Source: Kiritimatiellia bacterium (GTDB taxonomy: Bacteria > Verrucomicrobiota > Kiritimatiellia > RFP12 > DVOR01). Taken from it: 37,893 bases of DNA. Both the position numbers and the translations under genes were made by a program. Each line of letters opens with the position of its first letter. Within the stretch, counting starts at the first letter, position 1. Shown in pieces: positions 7,774-16,185 of the stretch. The stretch covers positions 1-37,893 of the forward strand of contig JAFYWN010000019.1 in the NCBI GenBank assembly GCA_017558005.1, in the 5' to 3' direction. The notes under the pieces are model-generated. The model was not told where the DNA came from. It saw only the letters and a program-made list of their open reading frames with translations, and ran no database searches.

Positions 7774-8895
7774 TTAGACTTTCTCAAAAAAGGTGTCGGG
7801 GTCTTCGGGGTTGTAAAATTCGTTAATCCAAAAGAGGGTGTAGAGCTCTTCGTCGCCGATATTGGTGATGTTGTGCGTCGCCCAAACAGGCATATCCACA
7901 AAGGCGGGCTTGGCACCGTCAACCTCAAAGGTGATAACCTCATCGGTGCCCACGCGACGCAACTGGATTTGTGCTTTGCCTTTGATGACGGCGAAGCGTT
8001 CAATCTTGCGCGTGTGGTAGTGGTTGCCACGGGTGATGCCAGGCTTGGTGGTGGAGAAGGAGACTTGACCGCCGAGTCCTTCAAGACGCAGGGTCTCCAC
8101 AAAGCTTCCGCGGTCATCGGTATGGGCGGTGAGGGGGAAGGGGAAGAAGGTCTTGTGGTCAATGTAACCGCAGAAGGTATTGAAGAGTTGAATGTCAAAG
8201 CGGTCGGGAAGGTGGGGGATGACGCCCTTGGCGAAATAGGTGTCGCGGAAGGTGGTAAAGCGCGCCAAAAGTTCGGAGACGCGGCAGGCTTTACCATACG
8301 GGATGGGGCGTTCATCGGCAGTTTCGCCAGTGGTGATAATGGAGAGGAGGGCCTCACAAAGATCACCGACGTAAACCAAATTAATTAAACCATCGGTTTG
8401 AATGGTCGGTTCTTCGCCGTGGGTTAATTGATGGCAGAAGGTCGCAACGACTGAATTGTAGTAGGGGCGACCATAAGGACCGAAGACGTTGGGGATGACG
8501 CAGCCCGTAAAGCGGGCATTGTTGCGCTTTGCCCACGCGGCTAAGCGGGTGCGTCCTTCACGTTTGGAGGCGCCGTAGAGATTGTCGCGTTCTTCCTGAG
8601 TGGAGCTGGAGAAGAGGACGTGTGGGGTGACCGCTTCAGCTTCCATCGCCGCAATCAACTTGTCTACTAAAGCAAGATTGGTGGAGTAGATGACCTCGGG
8701 GTCGGGGTGGCGGTTCATAGCGGCCAAATGAACGATGGCATCGCACTGACGAACAAATGCGCGAAGGGCCGCCTCATCTTCAAAGTAGGCATCTTCAAAG
8801 GGAATGCAGGTGAAGGTGTCTGGGCGGGTGCCGGCGAGGTTGAAGAGGTGGGTGCCGACAAATCCGGCTTGACCCGTGATGCCAATGCGAATCAT
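7774..8895 (-). CDS. capF: CapF/FnlB: bifunctional SDR-cupin UDP-sugar reductase
   Basis: A 373-residue protein with the two-domain layout of S. aureus CapF. An N-terminal SDR domain (GITGQAGFVGTH near residues 4-15, SSSTQ, then YGASKREGR) is followed by a C-terminal cupin from about residue 245 (RGSFVE, RGNHYHTRKIERFAVIKG with the metal-binding His residues). CapF epimerises at C3 and reduces the 4-keto intermediate to UDP-L-PneNAc. The ATG at 8895 overlaps the preceding stop as ATGA and starts just before the Rossmann strand, so it is preferred to the in-frame start eight codons upstream. Confidence 0.94.
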   Translation of the reverse strand: MIRIGITGQAGFVGTHLFNLAGTRPDTFTCIPFEDAYFEDEAALRAFVRQCDAIVHLAAMNRHPDPEVIYSTNLALVDKLIAAMEAEAVTPHVLFSSSTQEERDNLYGASKREGRTRLAAWAKRNNARFTGCVIPNVFGPYGRPYYNSVVATFCHQLTHGEEPTIQTDGLINLVYVGDLCEALLSIITTGETADERPIPYGKACRVSELLARFTTFRDTYFAKGVIPHLPDRFDIQLFNTFCGYIDHKTFFPFPLTAHTDDRGSFVETLRLEGLGGQVSFSTTKPGITRGNHYHTRKIERFAVIKGKAQIQLRRVGTDEVITFEVDGAKPAFVDMPVWATHNITNIGDEELYTLFWINEFYNPEDPDTFFEKV

Positions 8896-9329
8896 AGTGT
8901 GCCTTCTGGTGAGGTCCAAAGTGTGGAGTCAAAACGATAGCTGTCCGCTACGGATTCTTCAAGTGTCTTATCTGAAAGTACCATCAAGATGGAGCCCGGA
9001 GTGGTGGCGCGAATGAGACTGGCGCGTCCAGCGGGGACGCAAAGCAGTTCGCTCTGCGCTTCGGAGAGGTGATGGGTTTCTGCTTGCAGGGAGGGGGAGG
9101 GAGCTTGCCAATCGTCTGGCGTGACAACGGCAATGGAAAAGGAGCCTTTTACGCAATAGAACCACTTGCGTTCAAAGCGGTGTCCATTCCACCCACGACG
9201 CGTTTCGGTGTCGGGGTGGTGCAAGATGTACATGCGCTTCACACCCTCAAAGTGGAAGCTGTTCAGACTTGAAATCTGTCCGCGGGCGTCTTTAAAGACT
9301 TCTCCGATAAGTCGATTAACGGTTGCCAT
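8892..9329 (-). CDS. Cupin protein, FdtA/WxcM-like (possible sugar isomerase or accessory)
   Basis: A 145-residue single-domain cupin. The sequence RRGWNGHRFERKWFYCVKG, about residues 40-58, resembles the metal/substrate strand of FdtA/WxcM ketoisomerases and RmlC-like epimerases, and AQSELLCVPAG is a typical second cupin motif. It sits between capE and capF, overlapping capE by 14 bp and capF by 4 bp, so it is part of the pathway cluster. It is not one of the three enzymes known to be needed for UDP-L-FucNAc. E. coli O26 also has a small cupin, WbuC, near fnlABC, but I cannot show this is the same family. The start at 9329 (MATVN) is preferred over one six codons upstream. Confidence 0.72.
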   Translation of the reverse strand: MATVNRLIGEVFKDARGQISSLNSFHFEGVKRMYILHHPDTETRRGWNGHRFERKWFYCVKGSFSIAVVTPDDWQAPSPSLQAETHHLSEAQSELLCVPAGRASLIRATTPGSILMVLSDKTLEESVADSYRFDSTLWTSPEGTL

Positions 9330-10356
9330 GTAGCGCCTCGAGGTCATTACGGATGAAGTCCAACTTCAAGAGCAGTTGTTTCATGCCTTCTACATCAAGA
9401 CGGTCGGTGTTGTGCGAGTGGTAGTCCTCGGCTTCTGCGATTTTGGAGGAGCCAGTCGTAAAGTACTTATCGTAGTTCAAATCGCGCGTATCGCAGGGGA
9501 TGCGGTAGTAGTCGCCCATGTCTTCAGCGCGCGCCATTTCTTCGCGGGTGACAAGGGTTTCGTAAAGCTTTTCGCCATGGCGCGTGCCAATGACCTTGAC
9601 TTCGGTATTGGTCTGGTAGAGGTTCTTGAGGGCTTCGGCGAGGGTTACCAACGTCGCTGCCGGTGCTTTCTGCACAAAGAGGTCGCCATTCTTACCGTGT
9701 TCCCATGCATAAATGACCAAATCAACGGCATCATCTAAGGTCATCATGAAGCGCGTCATGTCGGGGTCTGTCACCGTAATGGCGGCATTGTTTTTGATTT
9801 GGTCCACCCACAGGGGGATCACCGAACCGCGCGAGGCCATCACATTGCCGTAACGGGTGCAGCAAATTATGGTCTTGGCGTCGTCTCCCAAACTGCGACC
9901 ACGTGCGATGGCCACCTTTTCCATCATCGCCTTGGAGATGCCCATGGCATTAATCGGGTAGGCGGCCTTGTCTGTCGATAACACAACCACGCGCTGGACG
10001 CCGTGGGCAATGGCGGATTCAATGACGTTGTTCGTCCCTAAGACGTTTGTCTGAACCGCTTGCAAGGGGAAGAATTCGCAACTCGGCACCTGCTTGAGCG
10101 CCGCTGCAGAGAAGACGTAGTCCACGCCTTCCATGGCGTTATCAACACTTTGACGGTCGCGGATGTCACCGATGTAGTACTTGATTTTCGAACATTGCAA
10201 TGCGTGACGCATATCATCCTGTTTCTTCTCGTCACGGGAGAAGATGCGGATTTCTTTTACGTTCGAATTTAAGAAACGCTTTAGGACTGCATTGCCGAAG
10301 CTACCGGTGCCACCGGTGATTAAGAGGGTTTTCCCGTCAAAGATATCAGTTTTCAT
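9316..10356 (-). CDS. capE: CapE/FnlA/WbjB: UDP-GlcNAc 4,6-dehydratase (5-inverting)
   Basis: A 346-residue extended SDR. It has TGGTGSFGNAV at the N-terminus, FSRDEKKQ, AAALKQVP, STDKAAYPIN then MGISKAMME, and the TRYGNVMASRGSVIP block typical of CapE/WbjB. This enzyme commits UDP-GlcNAc to L-FucNAc synthesis by 4,6-dehydration with 5-epimerisation. It is the first gene of the eight-gene operon. The ATG at 10356 starts at MKTDIFDGKTLLIT; an upstream in-frame start 20 codons earlier would add a non-homologous lead and is not favoured. Confidence 0.94.
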   Translation of the reverse strand: MKTDIFDGKTLLITGGTGSFGNAVLKRFLNSNVKEIRIFSRDEKKQDDMRHALQCSKIKYYIGDIRDRQSVDNAMEGVDYVFSAAALKQVPSCEFFPLQAVQTNVLGTNNVIESAIAHGVQRVVVLSTDKAAYPINAMGISKAMMEKVAIARGRSLGDDAKTIICCTRYGNVMASRGSVIPLWVDQIKNNAAITVTDPDMTRFMMTLDDAVDLVIYAWEHGKNGDLFVQKAPAATLVTLAEALKNLYQTNTEVKVIGTRHGEKLYETLVTREEMARAEDMGDYYRIPCDTRDLNYDKYFTTGSSKIAEAEDYHSHNTDRLDVEGMKQLLLKLDFIRNDLEALHGNR

Positions 10357-10427
10357 AAGAGGTTTCTTTCGATTAGCGCACTGCAGTTTGGAAGGTATTA
10401 AGTCGGCGCGAATCAATTACCATTAAT

Positions 10428-10433
10428 AGTATA
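10428..10433 (-). promoter_or_regulatory. Possible -10 of the polysaccharide operon
   Basis: On the minus strand TATACT occurs 72 nt before the capE start, in AT-rich DNA between two genes of the same orientation. No good -35 hexamer is seen at 16-18 bp, so this is tentative. A leader of about 65 nt would result. Confidence 0.4.
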
Positions 10434-10502
10434 ACTTAAAATCCGCCAAAATGCTTTTAAAAAGTAGGGCTTTTAAATGAAATCGTGGGAGAAATGGCCA
10501 AA

Positions 10503-12227
10503 TTACTTCGTGGCGTTCGACTTGCGAACGCGATAGTACTTTTCCATCCCGTAGGGGAAGTTGTGGGGTTTGTAGTTCAAGACGCGCTCATTGACAAGCG
10601 AGAAGTCAAGGGCATAGTGGAGCAAGACCCAGGGGCATTCTTCCAAAACGATGCGCTGCACCGCTTGCCAACACTGCGAGATTTCTTCCTGGTTGCGCGA
10701 GGCGACGGCGATGTCGTAGTAACGATCCACCTCGGCATTGACGTAATTGGAACGGTTCGGGCCGGGGCTTTGGTTACGCGAGAGGAAGAGCTGCATAAAG
10801 GTTTCGATGTCTGGGTAATCGCCCACCCATCCCATCAAGAAGAGTTGCGCTTGGCGTAAGCGTACTTTTTCCAACATCGCCTGCCAAGTATTGACAGAAA
10901 TTTCCAACTTAATGCCGATGGCGCTCAAGAAGGAGGCGACCAATTCCATGGATTCGGTGGTATCTTGGGTGGCGTTACCCACTTCCACGGTGAGCACGAG
11001 TGGTTTACCAGTGGCAGGATCAATACCGCCAGGATAGCCCGCCTCAACCATCAATTTACGTGCCTTTTCTGTGTCAAAGGCGTAGGGGAAGGGCGTCTGC
11101 AGGGCATCTTGTAAGTGTGGCGGTGCCACGGTATTGAGCGCACGGACGCGGCCACGATAGTAGGTTTCCCAACGTGCGGTATCAAAGGCGGCATTGACTG
11201 CTTGACGCAAAGCCTTGTTCTTTCCCAGAACGGGGTCGTCCATGTTGATGCCTAAGTAGTAGAGCTTGAGTGTGGGCGAGGTGAAGAGTTGGATGCCGCG
11301 CGCCTTCAATTCTGGGGAGAGTCCCATGTCGGGGTCAATGGCGATGTCCATGTTGTTGCGGTCAATCTGCTCAAGGAAGTCAAGCTGACCCGTGAGCAAC
11401 ATCAACCACTGCGTGGAGGCATCCTTCACGATGGGGTAACGAATGGTTTCAAAGGGTTGCGTATCGGCAGCAGGATCAAGCGTTTGCCAACCGTGCCACT
11501 CGGGATTGCGGTCAAAAATCATCTCATAGCCGCGCCACCACGAACGCAATTTGTATGCGCCCGCACCCACAGGGTGTTCGGCAAGTCCGCGCTGGCCATA
11601 GTAGGCAACTGCTTCTTCGGGCACTGGTGCCATGTAACACATCGTGAGGAAGTAGAGGAATTGATTGCTGGGGCGCACCAATTCCACGCGAAGGGTCTGT
11701 TCATCTAAGGCTTGCAGCCCCTCCACCTCACGTGAGTAGTCGGTGGGTGCTTCGCCCGAGGAGGCTTCGGCAAAGGCGGTCATTCCCTTGATGCCGCCAA
11801 TCAACCACTCCCCTGAACCGCCCACTTGGCGGTCGGCCAGACGCTTCCATGCGTAGACAAAATCCTGCGCCGTCACTTTGCGCCGTTTGCCACCAAAGCA
11901 GGGGTCATCGCAGTAGTAGGCTTCACGCAACTTGAAGATGTAGGTCTTGCCATCTGCTTCGGGTTCTGGCACGGCAACGGCCGCCCCGGGAATCAAACGG
12001 TAGGGGCGCGCATCGTAATCGTATTCCAAGAGGGGTTGGAAGATGAGCGACATTGCACTATTGACGCTCGTGTCCGAACCATGCGCAGGGTCAAGTGTAT
12101 TGATTGAGGGTTGTGCCCGACGGAAGGTGGGACCTTCGCCCTTGGCAAGGGTGGGTAGCAACATTACGGTGAGGGCAAGAGCCCAGAGTGCCGTGCGAAG
12201 GAGGTGGAGGTGGCGAAGAGAAATCAT
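10503..12227 (-). CDS. ABC transporter solute-binding protein, peptide type (SBP_bac_5, OppA-like)
   Basis: A 574-residue periplasmic protein. The chosen start (MISLRHLHLL...) gives a signal peptide with a hydrophobic core at about residues 9-24 ending near LAKGEG. There is no lipobox Cys, so it should be soluble in the periplasm. Family features seen are LDPAHGSDT, IFKLREAYY, TAQDFVYAWKRL, VGAGAYKLRSWWRG, YYLGINMDDP and MGWVGDYPD. Residues CDDPCFGGKRRK form an unusual Cys-containing loop. No permease or ATPase genes are adjacent; instead it follows queC by 23 bp, so it is probably the third gene of the queF transcript. The ligand is unknown. Confidence 0.9.
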   Translation of the reverse strand: MISLRHLHLLRTALWALALTVMLLPTLAKGEGPTFRRAQPSINTLDPAHGSDTSVNSAMSLIFQPLLEYDYDARPYRLIPGAAVAVPEPEADGKTYIFKLREAYYCDDPCFGGKRRKVTAQDFVYAWKRLADRQVGGSGEWLIGGIKGMTAFAEASSGEAPTDYSREVEGLQALDEQTLRVELVRPSNQFLYFLTMCYMAPVPEEAVAYYGQRGLAEHPVGAGAYKLRSWWRGYEMIFDRNPEWHGWQTLDPAADTQPFETIRYPIVKDASTQWLMLLTGQLDFLEQIDRNNMDIAIDPDMGLSPELKARGIQLFTSPTLKLYYLGINMDDPVLGKNKALRQAVNAAFDTARWETYYRGRVRALNTVAPPHLQDALQTPFPYAFDTEKARKLMVEAGYPGGIDPATGKPLVLTVEVGNATQDTTESMELVASFLSAIGIKLEISVNTWQAMLEKVRLRQAQLFLMGWVGDYPDIETFMQLFLSRNQSPGPNRSNYVNAEVDRYYDIAVASRNQEEISQCWQAVQRIVLEECPWVLLHYALDFSLVNERVLNYKPHNFPYGMEKYYRVRKSNATK

Positions 12228-12250
12228 AGTCACCAACAAAGAGATGGGAG

Positions 12251-12910
12251 TTAAGCGTTGCGAGAGGCGAGGTAGGTCTTGAGGCCTGCGGCACGGAGTT
12301 GGCAGGCAGGGCATTTGCCACAGCCATCTCCTGGAATGCCTTCATAACAGGTCAAAGTGCGTGTGCGGATGAAGTCAAGGCAACCCAACCGATCGGCAAG
12401 CGCCCACTCCTCAGCCTTTGTCATGTGTTGCAAGGGGGCATGAATGTGGAATTCACAGTCCATCGCAAGGTTTAATGTGGTATTCATTGAACGGATAAAG
12501 ACCTCGCGGCAGTCGGGATAACCACTGAAGTCCGCCTCGCTCACACCAATCATTAAATCTAAGATACCCTTGCTTTTGGCATAGATCGCAGCCGTGAGAA
12601 GGAAGAGTGCATTGCGTCCTTCCACAAAGGTATTGGGCGTTGTCGCACCTTCTTCTTTCGCAATGGGTGTGGTGGTGTCCATCAACGCATTGGAGGTGAT
12701 ATCACGATACCAGTCAACGGCCAATGTCTTATGCGAGGCGACACCCAATTCTGCGGCAATCGTTTCGGCGAGTTGCACCTCCAGTGCATGGCGTTGGCCA
12801 TAGGCGAAGGTCAAGGTATGGACGTTTTGGGCGCCACGTTCGGCGATGGCTTGCATCAGACAGGTCGTGCTATCCTGGCCACCAGAGAAGACTACGAGAA
12901 TCGGATTCAT
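12251..12910 (-). CDS. queC: 7-cyano-7-deazaguanine synthase QueC
   Basis: A 219-residue ATP-dependent enzyme that converts 7-carboxy-7-deazaguanine to preQ0 in queuosine synthesis. The PP-loop SGGQDSTTCL is at residues 9-18. GRNALFL and SEADFSGYPDCR are conserved, and the C-terminal zinc site reads CYEGIPGDGCGKCPAC. The ATG at 12910 has GGAAGG eight bases upstream and begins right before the PP-loop; a start nine codons earlier is less likely. It lies 37 bp after queF. QueD and QueE are not in the window. Confidence 0.96.
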   Translation of the reverse strand: MNPILVVFSGGQDSTTCLMQAIAERGAQNVHTLTFAYGQRHALEVQLAETIAAELGVASHKTLAVDWYRDITSNALMDTTTPIAKEEGATTPNTFVEGRNALFLLTAAIYAKSKGILDLMIGVSEADFSGYPDCREVFIRSMNTTLNLAMDCEFHIHAPLQHMTKAEEWALADRLGCLDFIRTRTLTCYEGIPGDGCGKCPACQLRAAGLKTYLASRNA

Positions 12911-12947
12911 GCAGAGTGCCTTCCGAAAGGGATGCATTACGATGCGT

Positions 12948-13757
12948 TTAACGGTTGTCCACGCGTTCGGGGGCGAGGTCGTGCATCAATAGACGCTGGC
13001 GGGCAAACTCTTCCCAACGTGTCGTGGGACGACCATAATTGGCGTAAGGGTCGATGGAGAGGCCTCCACGCGGCAGGAATTTACCCCACACTTCAATGTA
13101 GCGCGGGCTCATCAACTTGATGAGGTCCTTCATGATGATGTTGACGCAGTCTTCGTGGAAGGCGCCATGATTGCGGAAACCAAAGAGATAGAGCTTTAAG
13201 CTCTTGCTCTCAACCATCTTGCGATCGGGGATATAGTTGATGTAAATCGTCGCAAAGTCGGGTTGACCCGTAATCGGGCAAAGAGAGGTAAATTCAGGGC
13301 AGTTGAACTTAACAAAGTAGTCATTTTCAGGATGACGATTGTCAAATGCTTCAAGAATCGCTGGCGTGTAACGGTCGCTGTAAACCGTTTTGTTGCCGAG
13401 GAGTGTCAGGTGGCGGGTCTGCGGCCCTGTCTCAACCGATTCCTTGGGGGCGGCGGCAGGCTGTTCTGGTTGGGCTTCCTGACGCTTATTGCGCCACTTG
13501 TTGCGTCCCTGATGGTTCTTCTGATGGTGCTTTTGTTCGGCGGCGGGCGCCTCTGCCTCAATAAATGTGGGCGCGTCTTGCACCTGCTGCGGAGCCGATT
13601 CAATTTTCTTCTGGGGCTCTGTGGGTGCGCTCACGGGTTGTTCCGCGGTGGCAACGTGTGCGGAGGGTTCTGCGGCAGGCGCAGCTACGGTCGGACGGCG
13701 CAACTGGCGAGACTTCGGTTTAGCCACCTTACGGCTGGGAGGAGTGGGTGTATTCAT
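12948..13757 (-). CDS. queF: NADPH-dependent preQ0 reductase QueF with a long N-terminal extension
   Basis: A 269-residue protein. Residues ~114-269 form a complete type I (YkvM-like) Que[16 protein letters not shown] has the catalytic Cys that forms the thioimide with preQ0 and the downstream Asp, followed by [22 protein letters not shown] and [12 protein letters not shown]. Residues 1-113 are a Pro/Ala/Gln/Glu-rich, low-complexity extension with a basic patch ([17 protein letters not shown]) and no recognisable domain. It is the first gene of queF-queC-SBP. A start inside the ORF near the domain boundary cannot be excluded, but AAGGA and an extended -10 box sit at the expected distance before the distal ATG. 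Confidence 0.93.
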   Translation of the reverse strand: MNTPTPPSRKVAKPKSRQLRRPTVAAPAAEPSAHVATAEQPVSAPTEPQKKIESAPQQVQDAPTFIEAEAPAAEQKHHQKNHQGRNKWRNKRQEAQPEQPAAAPKESVETGPQTRHLTLLGNKTVYSDRYTPAILEAFDNRHPENDYFVKFNCPEFTSLCPITGQPDFATIYINYIPDRKMVESKSLKLYLFGFRNHGAFHEDCVNIIMKDLIKLMSPRYIEVWGKFLPRGGLSIDPYANYGRPTTRWEEFARQRLLMHDLAPERVDNR

Positions 13758-13780
13758 TCAATCAATCCTTTTGACTTGTC

Positions 13781-13789
13781 ATTATACCA
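13781..13789 (-). promoter_or_regulatory. Extended -10 promoter of queF
   Basis: On the minus strand TGGTATAAT lies 24 nt before the queF ATG, with AAGGA between them. No clear -35 was found, which fits an extended -10 promoter. The region to the alaS promoter (13790-13995) holds no gene; a short GCGCCC/GGGCGC hairpin is at about 13800-13816. Confidence 0.6.
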
Positions 13790-13995
13790 AAAAGAGGCGC
13801 GCCCGCGTAGGGCGCATTGCATGCAGATTGATTACGAGCGCCACTGCAGATTTCAAAGGGAAAGAATTGTGAATCTTTGTATACATTTCGTCTCCCACAG
13901 CGTGTGAATCTTCTCTTCCATAGGGTGTTGGGGGTGATATTTGTGTGATATTCAGGAGAGGTGAATCGTTTTTTATGCTCTAATGTCGTTGAATG

Positions 13996-14004
13996 TGCTA
14001 TACT
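13996..14004 (+). promoter_or_regulatory. Extended -10 promoter of alaS
   Basis: TGCTATACT precedes the alaS start by 35 nt. AAGGAG (14026-14031) is the ribosome-binding site, 8 nt before the ATG at 14040. The same TGCTATACT core recurs before the genes at 25241, 28023 and 29886. Confidence 0.65.
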
Positions 14005-14039
14005 TACGCGCGTTTATTCATTTTTAAGGAGATGTGATT

Positions 14040-15863
14040 ATGGCCAAATTAACGGCTGATGCGTTGCGCGAGATGTACTTGAAGTTTTTTGAGTCGAAGG
14101 GGCACACGATTATTTCTGGTGCTTCGGTGATTCCTGAAAATGACCCGACCGTGCTGTTTACGACGGCTGGCATGCATCCGTTGGTGCCGTATTTGTTGGG
14201 CGAAAAGCATCCTGCAGGGACGCGTTTGACGGACGTGCAGAAGTGTGTGCGTACGGGTGACATCGAGGCAGTGGGTGACAGTGCTCACTTGACCTTCTTC
14301 GAAATGTTGGGCAACTGGTCGCTCGGTGATTACTTCAAGAAGGAGGCCATTGAGTGGAGCTTTGAGTTCTTGACCAAGCACCTCGGCTTTGATCCTGCTC
14401 AGCTCTCCGTGACGGTCTTTGAAGGCGAAGGCGATATTCCGCGCGATGAAGAAGCAATCGCTTACTGGAAGGCGCAAGGTATCCCCGAAGATCACATCTA
14501 TCCGAAGGGTCGTGAAGACAACTGGTGGGGCCCTGCAGGCACGACGGGGCCTTGTGGTCCAGACACGGAAATGTTTATTGACACGGGTAAGGAACCCTGC
14601 TGTGAAGCATGCTCGCCGGGTTGCGGTTGCGGTAAGTACATCGAAATCTGGAATGACGTCTTCATGCAGTACAACAAGACTGCAGAGGGCAAGTACGAAC
14701 CTTTGACGCAGCACAACGTAGACACCGGCATGGGTGTGGAGCGTACCATCTGTATGCTCAATGGTTACAAGACCGTGTACGAATCCGAACTCTTCTTGCC
14801 GCTCTTGGACAAGATTCGCGAATTGACCACGCATGAATTGGAAGATGAAAAGCGTATCCGTGCAGAACGCATCATCGCTGACCACATGCGCACCGCTACG
14901 ATTATCCTTGGCGACCCCAAGGGTGGCGTGAAGCCGGGCAATGTGGGTGCAAACTACGTCTTGCGTCGTTTGATTCGTCGCGCGGTGCGTTACGGAATGG
15001 ATCTCGGTCTGCCTTCTGGTTTCACCGCCACGATGGCTGATATCGTTATCGGCACCTATCGCAACTTCTATCCTGAATTGCTTGAAAAGCGTGACCTTAT
15101 CATCGCTGAGTTGACCGCAGAAGAGCAGCGTTTCGCAAAGACTTTGACGCAGGGCCGCCATGAATTTGAAAAGGTTGCCAGCGTGATGGCTGAACATGGT
15201 CAAACGCAGATTTCTGGTAAGACCGCATTCAAGCTCTATGATACCTACGGATTCCCCTTGGAATTGACGCAGGAATTGGCCGCAGAACGTGGCATGAGCG
15301 TGGATATTGAGGGCTTCAATAAGGCTGAAGCGAAGCATAAGGAAGCTTCGAAGCAGGGTGAAGGCGTCTTCAAGGGCGGTTTGGCTGACCACTCCGAACA
15401 GACCACGCGCTTGCACACCGCTACGCACTTGCTTCACAAGGCACTGAAGATTGTGTTGGGCGAACACGTGAATCAGAAGGGCTCCAACATCACGGCCGAA
15501 CGTCTTCGTTTCGACTTCTCCCATGGCGAGAAGATGACGAAGGAACAGATCGAGCAGGTGGAAGATATGGTCAACGAACAAATCACGCGTGCGTTGCCCA
15601 TCACTTGCGAAACCATGGCGATTGAAGAAGCGAAGGCCGCTGGTGCTACTGCACTCTTCACCGCAAAGTATGGTGAACAGGTCAAGGTGTACACCATGGG
15701 TGACTTCTCCAAGGAAGTCTGTGGTGGCCCGCACGCAGAGAATACTGCAGAGTTGGTTGCCTTCAAGATTCAGAAGGAAGAAAGCTCCTCGGCTGGCGTT
15801 CGTCGTATTAAGGCTATCATCGGCCAGCCCGCTGCAGAGAAGCGTAAAGCCGCAGGCAAGTAA
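14040..15863 (+). CDS. alaS: Alanyl-tRNA synthetase, short form without C-Ala domain
   Basis: A 607-residue enzyme that charges tRNA-Ala. The class II catalytic domain is complete (TTAGMHPLVP, LTDVQKCVRTGDIE, HLTFFEMLGNWSLGDYFK, GPCGPDTEMF, GMGVERT), and the editing domain keeps its HTATHLLHK and CGGPHAEN metal sites. The protein stops shortly after RRIKAIIG, so the C-terminal C-Ala/DHHA1 region of the ~875-residue bacterial enzyme is missing. Shorter AlaRS proteins of about 600 residues are known, for example in spirochaetes, so this looks like a natural form and not a truncation; a strong terminator follows directly. A Cys-rich insert (CCEACSPGCGCG) lies near residue 185-195. ATG 14040 is preferred over GTG 14034 because of the AAGGAG spacing. 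Confidence 0.95.
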   Translation: MAKLTADALREMYLKFFESKGHTIISGASVIPENDPTVLFTTAGMHPLVPYLLGEKHPAGTRLTDVQKCVRTGDIEAVGDSAHLTFFEMLGNWSLGDYFKKEAIEWSFEFLTKHLGFDPAQLSVTVFEGEGDIPRDEEAIAYWKAQGIPEDHIYPKGREDNWWGPAGTTGPCGPDTEMFIDTGKEPCCEACSPGCGCGKYIEIWNDVFMQYNKTAEGKYEPLTQHNVDTGMGVERTICMLNGYKTVYESELFLPLLDKIRELTTHELEDEKRIRAERIIADHMRTATIILGDPKGGVKPGNVGANYVLRRLIRRAVRYGMDLGLPSGFTATMADIVIGTYRNFYPELLEKRDLIIAELTAEEQRFAKTLTQGRHEFEKVASVMAEHGQTQISGKTAFKLYDTYGFPLELTQELAAERGMSVDIEGFNKAEAKHKEASKQGEGVFKGGLADHSEQTTRLHTATHLLHKALKIVLGEHVNQKGSNITAERLRFDFSHGEKMTKEQIEQVEDMVNEQITRALPITCETMAIEEAKAAGATALFTAKYGEQVKVYTMGDFSKEVCGGPHAENTAELVAFKIQKEESSSAGVRRIKAIIGQPAAEKRKAAGK

Positions 15864-15890
15864 GCCACGGAAAGTCCTTAAAAAGGATAA

Positions 15891-15925
15891 AAAGAGATGC
15901 CCGCATAGGGGCATCTCTTTTTTTG
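15891..15925 (+). terminator. Rho-independent terminator of alaS
   Basis: A 12-bp stem (15891-15902 with 15909-15920) closes a six-base loop and is followed by a T-run. It is 27 nt after the alaS stop. From here to the ssrA promoter (15926-16139) no gene was recognised. Confidence 0.92.
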
Positions 15926-16139
15926 TCTTCTGCGCTTTCATGGCCTCTATTTGTTTTCCGTTTCACGCGTTCGCACCATGAGGGCATCAGTGTCGAGGGG
16001 CGCTCATGGAGGAATTGCCTTCCGTAAATGGTGCCGCAATCATCCTCACGCTACACGTTTAGATGCCTCTTTTAGGAGCGCTTTTAAAGTCAAACTGCAC
16101 GATACGCCAAAGAAAAAGGAGGGATTTGGCTAAATTTTG

Positions 16140-16168
16140 TTGTAATTTAATACCTGATTCAGTATACT
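16140..16168 (+). promoter_or_regulatory. ssrA promoter
   Basis: TTGTAA (16140-16145) and TATACT (16163-16168) are 17 bp apart. The -10 box lies 17 nt before the mapped 5' end of mature tmRNA, so a short precursor would be trimmed. Confidence 0.75.
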
Positions 16169-16185
16169 ATTCCAACTCATTTAAA

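Noticed and set aside
7195..8388. 397-codon open frame antisense to capF/capG
   Set aside because: It spans two well-supported genes on the other strand and has composition typical of antisense frames.
13758..14039. A preQ1 riboswitch ahead of queF
   Set aside because: The -10 box leaves only about 17 nt of leader, too short for an aptamer.
14049..15941. 630-codon open frame antisense to alaS
   Set aside because: Also a shadow of a strongly codon-biased gene; it would cross the alaS terminator and has no recognisable content.
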